64,000 bases of DNA from Phallusia mammillata (taxonomy: Eukaryota > Chordata > Ascidiacea > Phlebobranchia > Ascidiidae), in the NCBI GenBank assembly GCA_003260075.1, contig QLIY01000077.1, positions 62,001 through 126,000 on the forward strand. The letters are read 5' to 3'. Numbering within the stretch: the stretch's first letter is position 1; each line of letters starts with the position of its first letter. A program made the translations under genes and the position numbers. The notes beneath the pieces are model-generated. The model made no database searches. It was not told the DNA's origin and was given only the letters and a program-made list of their open reading frames with translations. Shown one piece after another: positions 47,301-59,700 of the stretch.

Positions 47301-50300
47301 GGTAAAAAAGTTTCGACAATATAAAACAGTTAGTGAAAGGTGCTCTTATTTGACAGGGAGCTTGTGTGAGTTCCAAAAAAACAGCGTTAAGTTTTAACCG
47401 CTTGCAAAATATACAAAAAAAATTAAATAAGAAACTTAGTCAAAAGCTTATCTTAAATTGGGCATTCCTGTTAACTATGGCACACAATTAGACAAAAGGG
47501 CAAACCGCTTTGCATGTTACATCAGTAACATTGTAACCTTTTGTCAGGTAAAATAACTAAATCAGCAAATTCTCCAACTCGTTTGACAACTTCCTTCATT
47601 ATTTTCAACGCCTTTTCAAATTTTTCGACTTCCATCAACGTTCACGGTGCACTTAAATTCAATCTGTCAGTTCGTTACAAGAACAAATCCTATACGTCTG
47701 CATATTTTGCAAACAATACAAATGTCAGTTTTTACAAAAATGTGAAGTTTAATCTACTGGAAATGCTAATAAACAGATCACAAGCACTGGCCAATGTAAC
47801 CGAAAACCAGGCTACCTAAGAAAACACAACGAGCTAAACTATATTAAAATCGCATGCAGGTCACAAATAGCAAATAAAACATAATCTAATTTAGACTTGT
47901 GATAAGGCCCCCCCCCCCCGAAAACCAGGCTACCTAAGAAAACACAACGAGCTAAACTATATTAAAGTCGCATGCAAGTCACAAATAGCAAATAAAACAT
48001 AATCTAATTTAGACTTGTGATAAGGTAAGCAGCTCGATGGTGGATTTATTGTGAGCGTAACGCTTTGGACGTTATTGAATCCACGAGGATAAAAATGAAA
48101 AGGAACAATCTATTTCACAAACAACTTGGCTATGTTTTTGATCTCAAAGTTCAGTTTATAGACCAACATGTTCTTTGAAAATGATGTATTAATTTTCCGG
48201 TATTTCTGCTGAGCTACCTTGATGAGCTGACATTGTTTATATTTTTACCATGCAACAATGCTTTTATGCGTTGCCAAAACCTACAGATAAGCACAAATAT
48301 TTGCAAGCAAATAGCAATTAAAACGTTTTCCATTAAAACACATATGCAAGGGCAAGTTCAGCATTTTAAACTTTGGCACCGAACAGCCTAAACAATACAC
48401 ACTTTTACCTCAAGCGTTTATGCTACACCCTACGTAACAGGGGTTCAACAGTGAAAAAACAGTTGTCCTGTGGCGCCGATGTTATCCAATACAAACATAA
48501 GCCTCATCAATAATACATAGACAAAGTAGAAATATTGTTTCAACATGTGTCACGCCAAATTAACAACGTCCCATTTTGGCAAGGGGGAAGCTTATGTAAA
48601 GCATGTGAGTCATGGCTTAACGTAAATTCACAGTCTAGTTGTTTGTCTGTTTGGTGTTTTGGAAGCTAGTTTAATTTAAAAACAACTCAATTTCGGCAGC
48701 AAAAACAGCATTTATTGACATGCGCATGAAACAGCCGCATGCTAGATTCAAAATACACGCAAATAACGTCAGAAACTTGCCCACACTACGTCACTGGCAG
48801 CTAAAATGGTGCGGAGAATTGTATTTTTGCATCAACTACAAACCAAACGCACGTTTTTCCGCGGCGAATTGAGGCTGGAAATAATGCATGGGTTTCTGGT
48901 TGCAAGGTCAAATGGTTTATATGTCAATTATTGCGGTCAATTTGTCCCACGAGGCGGCCGGAAGTTGGCGCTGAAGAGCGGATATTGGCGACTGGCAAGG
49001 GTCGTTGAGCAACCCTGAGTTCTCACGAATACTTCCCTACCTGACATTGTAACATTTGTCGGTGTCATATGTGAAAAAGATACAGTGGCATGTGCGGCGC
49101 ACCGTTGACAAGTTGTTCACTATTACTTGCGTGTTGGTGGAGTCACTGCTTGCACATTTGCACTGATGACGGCACGTTTTCCTATCCTACAGTTTTCCGC
49201 ACAAATGCATTTAGAAAGACCCTGGCGCACAAATGGTTAGTAAAAGTACCCCCCCCCCGCACTGATGACGGCACGTTTTCCTATCCTACAGTTTTCCGCA
49301 CAAATGGTTAGTAAAAGTGGCATGCGTGCAGTCATACACTCAAATTGCTGCAAAAACCCATTGCTGCACTTTCATGCAAAAACAGAAGACATTTAAAGGC
49401 ATATTTACATCACTGAAAGGGCTGTTGTGTCACTTTTTGCACAAATACGTGCACACAAGCTAAAAACAGAAACGAAAAACGGAGAATATTTCATCAGCTA
49501 TATGTCTGCAATGACCGATATTAACAAAAAACAAACTCAAACAGACTCACAGTAACCTTAGACGTATACCATCCCCCCCCCCGGAGAATATTTCATCAGC
49601 TATATGTCTGCAATGACCGATATTAACAAACCACAAACTCAAACAGACTCACAGTAACCTTAGACGTATACCAGTATTTAATATGTGCTTTGTACTCAAT
49701 ATGTGATTTTGTTTTCCATTTGTGATTTCGCATTTAGAATGTGAATGTTTTATAGTTGATGCTTTCTCATGGAGAGAGTCAAGTTTACGATGCGCCCTGT
49801 CGACAAGCAAATTGGGAATGACTCCACTGAAATTTTACCAAATTGCCGTCAACATTCTACTGCAATTGATCCCAGCAATCGCCCTTATAGTGCTGTACAG
49901 GTAACGACTTTACATTGCAAGTTCAAATGTACTGCGAAGTTTGGCAACTGCTCTATGTCTATGTTTTTAGTTTTAACATTTTTTTGACTGATTGCTTTTA
50001 TTCTAAGCAGGTTTAAGTCAGGTTTGGTCCACTTTTTACTAACTTTCCTTGAAGTCGTTGTGTGGACAGAAATATACATCACTTGATTTGAAAAATGTTA
50101 ATGTCTAACTTTACCTCAAAATGAAAAAAATAAGTTGCTTTTCTAACTTTCCAAACAGGGTTAGTATAAAAAGGTATTCATTGCAAACTACACAAAAAGT
50201 TTATTGATATACATAAGGCGTAAAAATATTTTTAACGTTAAAATTATTTTCGTCATATAAAACGTAACATACGAAATCCCGAGTTTTGTAAACTTATAAT

Positions 50301-50677
50301 TGGAAAAAAATTAAAGTTGAGTTTGCATAAAGTTTGAAGGGCAAAAAGGAATGACAAGTCATTAAAGTTCAAAAGAATGACACCTTAGACACAATACATC
50401 GATTTGCCTTTTCATGGTGATTTTAATGAAACCTTTTTGATTGTTATCTTGACACAAGAGGCTTGAAAGTATATCGACCATGGTTTGGCTTAATACATCA
50501 TCGATTTATGTCGCTGCCGACGTAAAATGTTAATGGACAAAAAAGCTGGTTATAAACTAAATAGGAGAGTATTTGTTGCTATCGGATTTTCATTAACAAG
50601 GTTTTTCTCTTTTATAAGGGCAATCCTCCGCAAAGTGAAGAAGTGTCGCAAATCGGTTGAACACTACCCCACTCCGT

Positions 50678-50768
<91 letters not shown>

Positions 50769-53700
50769 CCGCGAATAACACGCCAGAGAAAAGGTCGATG
50801 TCATATCTACAGGTTCCCATGGCAACGCCGACGAAGGGAGGAAACAAAAAATCCGAACCCAAAGAAGCACGTGAGTATTTTCCGACTACGTGATACTGAT
50901 GTGTTTGGTCAGGCACACTTTTGATAAAAATTACACAAAATTTTGGTATTGTTTCGTTTGTTACACTTTTGGCCTTACAATTTTTTGTTGTTTCCAAATT
51001 TACAACCCCCCCCCCTACGTGATACTGATGTGTTTGGTCAGGCACACTTTTGATAAAAATTACTCAAATTTTTGGTATTGTTTCGTTTGTTACACTTTTG
51101 GCCTTACAATTTTTAGTTGTTTCCAAATTTACAATACATCCCCCCCCCCAGGAAAAGTTGGGGAGGTAAGTGATACAAACTAATAACCATTGAAACAGTG
51201 GATTATCAGTTTCCTGCAAAATTTACTTGAATTCTGCGCTTGGTATAAATTCTCAAGGATTCGCCCCCCCCCCTTTTGCTTTTTTCTCCATTGTTCGAGG
51301 TGCTATACGCTTCAGTAGCAGTAAAACTTTTTATGTTTGAATAACAGTAAAAAAACACGTTGACATTTATCATTACTTCAGTATTTTTTGCCAACTTCAG
51401 TTACAATTCTCAGTTGAATTTATAATCTCAACTTACAACATATTTTGTTTTAACGTTGCACAACAAAACGCAGTACTTTCATCTTCTCACAATATGTTTG
51501 TGTGTTTCCGCAGAAAAGAGAAATGGAAAACATCTGACAGCCATGTCATCTCCAGACCTTTTCATCTCAGGCGGAAAACGAGATTCATTTAACCGAGGGA
51601 GTCGAACCAAGCAAGATGTTTCAAGAAGGAAAAGTTGGGGAGGTAAGTGATACAAACTAATAACCATTGAAACACTGGATTATCAGTTTCCTGCGAAATT
51701 TACTTGAATTCTGCGCTTGGTATAAATTTTTAAGGATTCATGCAGCAAATATGAACATAAATTCATAACTGGGATCAGCCCTGAAGCGTTTCACCAGACC
51801 AGCGATCATAGCGCACTTATATTTAAATCATAATTAAAGGCGTTATACCGAATCATCTGGTCACAAAGCATTCCCAAATGGCAAGGCTTAGGCTAAAAAA
51901 TCTAGCCTGCGGAGGGATTCGAACCCACGACACGAGAGTTCCGGGACTCGCGCACTACCAACTAAGCTACACTTGAATAAAGTTGTTGTTAACGTCAAAT
52001 TGATGGGTATTGCTAGGCCTAAACATAATGGGTCTCAAAAACATACATCAGATTTTTCACTCATTATAAGTCACATTTATACTTTGGATTGTGTGGAATC
52101 TATTAATTAGTTCTAAATATTCCAGACAATAGCGACACCACCTCCTTAAAGAACGGAATCTTTCGAATGCGTTCGGAGCACACTTTGAACTCCACGGTAA
52201 GGATGCAAGACGTTACAATTCTCTCAACAATCGACTCGGAACCAACATCTAAAGCAATGTCAGTTGATCACAACGACAACTTTGGAACAGAGGATGGAGC
52301 CACAGTAGTTGAGGCGCCTTTAAGCTCAGCCAATGAGAAGATCGCAATGAAAAGTTCAAGTCTTCTTACTTCTGGTGACAGGGAACCACAGTCACTAGGC
52401 ACAGAGGATGGTGTGAACCACCAACGGCCGAATCTACTTGGATGTGAGAAAAATATAGAAAAGGGGTCAATTCAAAGTTCATCACTCTTATCTCCTACTG
52501 TTATCCTGGAGGACAATCTTGATCTCAAAGATGAAGAATCCTCTAGGAGGCAGCTAAGACCTCTAAAGAGAATCATGAGCATAGGTGGAGTCAAGGAGGG
52601 TATCATCAGGAGCCGAGAAAACGCTCAAAAACCCGTTGAAAACTGTGAGGGGGGAAATTGCCCAGATTGCGATGTGGGAAAAGAGCAAGTCCAAGAGTTT
52701 ATGAAGAAGAGGAGTTTTACCATTCCGATAAGAAGAAACGACTCAAGATCAGGGAGCCAGAGGAGCAGGGGATCACGGAAAAGAGCAAGATCAGTCGGGA
52801 TCAACAAGTTTCCTAAAAGGGTGATGACCAGCTCCAAGAACTCGACTCCAAAAATCGTCATCGATCATGCGACGTCAGATGACGCACGCACTAGCTACAC
52901 CTGTAACCATGACAACTGCAAGTTCCCGGATCGGGATGAGGAAAGCACTTCATCTTTGGTGGCTGCGTTTGCGAGGAGTGACAGGATGAGAAGGTTAGAG
53001 AATTTCTTTTTTTCTTTAGTACCGTTTTAAAGGTTGTTTTTTCGGACAAGAGTTGTAATCTCAAACTATTTTGTGAGTTATATTACGATTATGTTGTTAA
53101 ATGTAGTTTTGTCGAATGGTGGTTTCATTATTACAAAGCAGTAATTTCATGGTAACATAGTGTCAGATAGAAAAAACAACAACATCGTAATGTATGATAT
53201 ACCAATACCTGCTGAAAATTTCTGTCCCCCCCCCCTTTTGTCGAATGGTGGTTTCATTATTACAAAGCAGTAATTTCATGGTAGCATAGTGTCAGATAGA
53301 AAAAAAAACACATCGTAATGTATGATATACCAATACCTGCTGAAAATTTCTGCTAAAATTGAGGTAATTATCATGTGATGAAATAACAGCAATGTGACTA
53401 TCATATGATGAAACAACCCATTATAAAATCTGCTGGAGCCCTTGCATCATATGTATAGTCGTTATCAAACTCAAGATTTCATTCTAGAATGTTCTTTCAC
53501 AGGTACAAATCACGTGAGAAATCCCAAGAGGAGTGCAGGTGGTGTCAGAATTTGATGCGGAAGATCCTGAAAAACTACAGGAGCAATTCGGTTCCGGACG
53601 CAAAAGAGAAAAGAAGCGACCAGGATGCGGCTAAAGATGAGGAGCGAGAAAGCGTCTTTAACGGGGCACAGCAGGATGACATCCGAGATTGTGTAGATAG

Positions 53701-56700
53701 GAGTTTCAGCATCGCTCCCCCCCCCCGGATGCGGCTAAAGATGAGGAGCGAGAAAGCGTCTTTAACGGGGCACATCAGGATGACATCCGAGATTGTGTAG
53801 ATAGGAGCTCCAGCATCGGCAGTGTGAAGCATCCTACCTCGGAGCTGGATGCAGAGTCCTCATCTTTAAAGAATCAAAATTCTTCACTTTCAGTTGACAT
53901 CCCAGGACCCACTAGTGATTGCGAAGATCGCCGGGTGTCGGTGGGATCGGTCGGCAGTCGCTTGTATCGCTACTCTATCGGCGGTGTCCCCCCCCCCACG
54001 GTGTCGCTTCCCGACAGGACTCTTTGTCGTGTGCGGGTTACGAGTACACAACGACGCGAACCAATTATCAAAGAAACCCGTCGCGAACCAACAATGATAT
54101 TGGAATCCCTGTTAAGAAGACTAAACTAAACCGACATAAGTCGATATACACTAACTGGCGTCGCAAATCGTTTCTTAACTCCTCCCTGCATAGTAGCACG
54201 TCCACCGACAGTAGGAGAAGACAGAGACGGCGGGAAGCTGAAAGGCATCTAGCTTACAGTGGTCTGATTATATGCGCTGCTTTTGCTATTTGTGTCCTAC
54301 CTACATCTGTCATCAGTGTCCTTGCAGGGATTTTAAAGATCCGCATCACAGCTACAGTAAAATTTGCTGCCGGAATGCTGTCTTGGTGCCATGCAGTGGT
54401 AAATCCTATTCTTTACGGCTTCCTTAACCCGAAGTACCGATTGGAATTCAGACGAATGCTTCATGATCCCCCCCCCCATAGTAGCACGTCCACCGACAGT
54501 AGGAGAAGGCAGAGACGGCGGGAAGCTGAAAGGCATCTAGCTTACAGTGGTCTGATCATATGCGCTGCTTTTGCTATTTGTGTCCTACCTACATCTGTTA
54601 TCAGCGTCCTCGCGGGGATTTTAAAGATCCGTATTACTGCTACAGTCAAATTCGCTGCCGGAATGCTGTCTTGGTGCCATGCAGTGGTAAACCCTATTCT
54701 TTACGGCTTCCTTAACCCGAAGTACCGATTGGAGTTCAGACGAATGCTCCATGACTTGAAGTATTGCTGGAGACTAGGCTGCTGCTCTCGAGGGCATATG
54801 GACACAGCAGGCTCACAGATGAGCATTACTAGCGGGATAAGGAACAGTAGATCGTGGAATCCCTCGTCTTGGTGGGAAAGTGCCAGACGACCGAGTGCAA
54901 TTCCGCAAAGACTTTGATTGCTTTTCTTTACCCTTTGTAGGTTGTTGGTAGCCATGGTGTCCAAATGCTGGCTAAAGCAATATGGAAAGATAGGGTGGCT
55001 TATTGTGAGCATTCACTGGTGTGGAAGTAAGTCCAACAATTTGCAGTTTTAGGTCAAATCAAATTTGTTTTGGGGTTTTCAGAATTCGACTAAACAAACA
55101 GCATTTTGCGTTTTAATTTTGTTGGTTTGTTTGGTAGGGTTCAAAATACAAAACAATTTGCTCATGGTGAATTTTTAGTGAACATATCATGTTGCAAGGT
55201 TTCCGTTTTGAAATATTATGATGCAAAACGTTCCAATTTTTTAAGTTGAAATCTTGTCAAGCATGCGCCGCCATTTTGAAATTTACATTTTTGTTCTGCA
55301 AAACCTTTTTCTCTTCACCCCCCCCCCAAAGATAGGGTGGCTTATTGTGAGCATTCACTGGTGTGGAAGTAAGTCAAAAAATTTGCAGTTTTAGATCAAA
55401 TCAAATTTGTTTTGGGGTTTTCAGAATTGACTAAACAAACAGCATTTTGCGTTTTAATTTTGTTGGTTTGTTTGGTAGGGTTCAAAATACAAAACAATTT
55501 GCTCATGGTGAATTTTTAGTGAACATATCATGTTGCAAGGTTTCCGTTTTGAAATATTATGATGCAAAACGTTCCAATTTTTTAAGTTGAAATCTTGTCA
55601 AGCATGCGCCGCCATTTTGAAATTTACATTTTTGTTCTGCAAAACCTTTTTCTCTTCATTTTATTCCAATGCAGTTTTCGCGTCCCCTTACCTTACGTTC
55701 CGTTTTCATCATTTCGATCAACCGTCGCATTTTTTTCGCAATGAGCTTTTCTGATATGTTTGTTTGTTTTTGTTACAAGTTTGCCACAGTGTTGATAATA
55801 TGACAAGAAACAACCCGCTTTGTGTGTCAGAAGATAGAGTCATATGAAAAAATGTAAAAAACATCCAGCCAAAAAGTAGACAATTTTCAGTCGAGATTAA
55901 CAATAGCTTGTTGCTGTGTAAAAAAATGGTTTGCCAAAACACACAGTCAAATTGTGAGTCTGTGTGCTAAGTGGACTGAAAAATGTACTTTATAGAAAAA
56001 TGAATTATTTTCAATCAACCAGTTTTTGCTTCTACTTCATTCAGTTAAAACAAAAGTTCAATTGTACACAAGAAATCTGTTAAGCCCGCTTAAGAAACGA
56101 AAACAAATAAAAAATGTTTGTTCACTTCACACTTGTCACACTGCTTGACATTTCTAGATACGAGGAGATTATCAAGTTATAATATCCAAAGACAACGTTA
56201 AAGGTTTTCAATACATCATCTCACTGAACAACCCCCCCCCCCAATTGTACACAAGAAATCTGTTAAGCCCGCTTAAGAAACGAAAACAATTACAAAATGT
56301 TTGTTCACTTGTCACACTTGTCACACTGCTTTACATTTCCAGACACGAGGAGATTCGCAAGTTATAAAATCCAAAGACAACGTTAAAGGTTTTCAATACA
56401 TCGTCTCACTGAACAAAGTTTAACATTTTTCTTTTTTCAGCCTCCTAACTACAAAAACTTTTTTTCGTGGTATAACAGACAATGAGCTTTTCCAAGACAT
56501 CGCATAAAATACTAAAGCCTAATTAAACACAAATCCAGCATTACTTGAAGTTTCTCGTATGTATTTAAGCTAAACAAGCTTGATTTCACTTAATTTAAAT
56601 GTCAGCAATATTTGAACTTACTAATATTCAAGACTACAAGAGTTTTTATTTGTCAATAAATTGCGCCCCCCCCCCTTTTTTCAGCCTCCTTACTACAAAA

Positions 56701-59700
56701 ACTTTTTTCGTGCTATAACAGACAATGAGCTTTTCCAAGACATCGCATATAATACTAAAGCCTAATTGAGCACAAATCCAGCATTACTTGAAGTTTCTCA
56801 TATGTATTTAAGCTAAACAAGCTTGATTTCACTTAATTTAAATGTAGCAATATTTGAACTTACTATTATTTAAGACTACAAGAGTTTGTATTTGTCAATA
56901 AATTGCTATCTTCTTAAACGTGCCTCAGTAAAATTGTGTTAGGTTCGATAAAATTTTAAGACACCTAAAGTCAAAGGTTGTAAAATTTCCGCAAAATATT
57001 ATAAAAGTTCCTACCTTTTTGGCTTCCTGCTTTCGTCCCTGTTCACTCAGTGTGACGCCTAAGTTGAGATGAGCCAGGACAAGTTTGGGACGATACTTTA
57101 TCGCGTCAATATATCGTTGTTCGGCTTCCCGATATCGTTTCTCTTCTTGGTAAAGAACACCTCTGCAAGAAAACAAAAACAAATGTATGAAAGACACAAA
57201 GACTTTAAAATGACATCAAGAATGGACAATTGTTATATGTAAAACAACGAAACTTCTGAGAATTTAAGGTTTATCCAATGTTCCTAACCATGCAGCTATT
57301 GTACAAGTAACAGCTCACATTGCTTTGTATTTGAGCACATGCTTATAGTTTATAGTGAAGAAAGGCCTTTAAAACATACACTGAAGTAAAGGGGCTTTTA
57401 AACGTTTTTAAACCGAAGTTAGGATTTTTTTACATTGTGGCAAAGTGATGTGAAGTGTTGTGACTTGTGAGCTAGAAGTTAAATCAATACTAACCAGTTT
57501 TTCCCCCCCCCCAATGGACAATTGTTATATGTAAAACAACGAAACTTCTGAGAATTTAAGCTTTATCCAATGTTCCTAACCATGGAGCCATTGTACAAGT
57601 AACATCTCACATTGCTTTGTATTTGAGCACATGCTTATAGTTTATAGTGAAGAAAGGCCTTTAAAACATACACAGAAGTAAAGGGGGCTGTTTTTAAACG
57701 TTTTTAAAACCGAATGTTAGGAATTTTTTACATTGTTGCAAAGTGATGTGAAGTGTTGTGAGCTAGAAGTCAAATCAATACTAACCAGTTTTAGTTCTTA
57801 TCCAATCAAGTCGAAACTTAAGTCCAACAAGCCTGTTGTAAGCTACGAGGCCCCTTAAAACGCGGCCAAATCAAACAAATTTGGTCAAACAACAAACTGC
57901 ACAACTGCAATCATCTCGTAGCTAATCCTCGCCTTATCCCATCAGCGCAGCGTCAGCACCCGGCAAAAACAACAGCGCGAAGTTTACTAAACAAGCACGC
58001 CACCGCGCGGCAAGAGGAAACCCGATCCGGACTCGCTGGAGCGAAAACGACACGTGACAGAACAACTGACCTATGACGTCATAGAGGTTGCGCGCGAGCA
58101 GTGATGTAAACACGACGGAAGGGTTACAATGGCGAAAGAATGGACGCACGGTTGTGAACGTACATACGAAAAGAATTGCGGGTATTTCGCTTGTCAACAT
58201 AAGCCTACGCGTTCCCACAGTTTATAGTTGAGTGCTTTGGCCCTCTGTTTTTACATAAAAGGCAAGTAATTAGGGTTCTGTTGTCGTGGCGTCAAAGAAT
58301 GGATTGTTTGTGGCTGCTCGGGTCATAAAAGATCCCTGTACGAAAAGTTAAAAGCAAAACTACGCAAGTTTTGAATGTGATTTTGCAAATGCGTGATAAA
58401 GTGTCCACAGTGTTTGTAAGATCATGTGTTAAAGTTAGTTGAAAGCCTAATGTAATGTTTTATTATTTCTTTTGTGAAAAATTGTGAAGATCATTTTTAC
58501 TTATTTCAATCAACCTGGCAAAGGTTTTCAAAATTTTGTGTTCTGGCTAACTTTTACCCAATCGCTGTAACCCCCCCCCCTTTATTATTTCTTTTGTGAA
58601 AAATTGTGAAGATCATTTTTACTTATTTTATTTCAATCAACCTGGCAAAGGTTTTCAAAATTTTGTGTTCTGGTTAACTTTTACCCAATCGCTGTGAGCA
58701 ACAAAACAAAATGGCCGCCAGGTGTCACAACTGCGTTGAAATTTGCAACATTTTCAACTACATTATACGCAAGCACGAACATTAGCCGGGTTATATCATC
58801 AGCTAAAATGGCCGAATTCTCGCCAAAAAATCTTAGACCGATATTTATTGTTTTTATGAGGTGAAACTTTGGATGTTTGCAATCAGGTGTTGTTCAATGT
58901 CTGTGTGTTGGTTGATTAAAAAACAAAATTGCCAACAAATTTGAACCCCCCCCCCAAACTTTGGATGTTTGCAATCAGGTGTTGTTCAATGTCTGTGTGT
59001 TGGGTGATTAAAAAACAAAATTGCCAACAAATTGAGAACTTGTTATACAGAGAATACATTTTTGTTATTGTTTCAACAACTGATGTTGTAATCAAATTTA
59101 TATCAATACGTACAAGATCTATGGCAATGGGTTTTAAACAAACTGGATTTAAAAACAGTTGTCTAAAGGTTGTTCAACAAACTTTCAACAACAACAAAAA
59201 AAACGTCGGCAAAAAAACTGAAAAATTTGACACAAAAATTGACTCATTCACATAAGGCAACTCGTAATTACGTCCAACGACCCCGATTCTAACGACAAAC
59301 GCCTCATGGCTCATTAACAAGCATCCATGGGAAGGGTCTGATCGATTGTTTTTTGCTGCTGGGTTGACATCTTGTTCTGATTCAGCCGAAATGCCTTCCC
59401 CCCCCCCGCCTCATGGCTCATTAACAAGCATCCATGGGAAGGGTCTGATCGATTGGTTTTTGCTGCTGGGTTGACATCTTGTTCTGATTCAGCAGAAATG
59501 CGTCCGTGCTTTTTGAGGCAGATTTCAGGCAAAACTATTGTTTGTGAAGTGTTGATGACTGGTTTGAAGTAGGCTCGATTTGTTTACATAATATTTGGTT
59601 GCAAAAAAATTAAATAAGTTTCTGATTCGTTTTTATTTTAAACTATTATATGTTGTTTTTCATCTGTTTTAGGTTTCTATAGATTCTATTTGAATAATAA

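Noticed and set aside
49090-49320. Cysteine-containing frame between GPCR exons as a missing loop exon
   Set aside because: It is interrupted by a C run and a duplicated block, and its phases do not fit the neighbouring exons.
50527-51045. Long proline- or glycine-rich reading frames across the poly-C tract
   Set aside because: They are literal translations of the 88-base homopolymer in several frames on both strands. The tract itself is suspect, and only the flanking receptor frames have support.
51895-51980. Functional tRNA gene on the minus strand
   Set aside because: A and B boxes are present, but the acceptor and anticodon stems do not pair convincingly and the flanking tail is shared with another copy, as in a SINE.
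53919-54917. A single frame encoding TM6-TM7 twice, suggesting a nine-helix receptor
   Set aside because: The second copy is an allelic duplicate across a C run, kept open only because its length happens to be a multiple of three.
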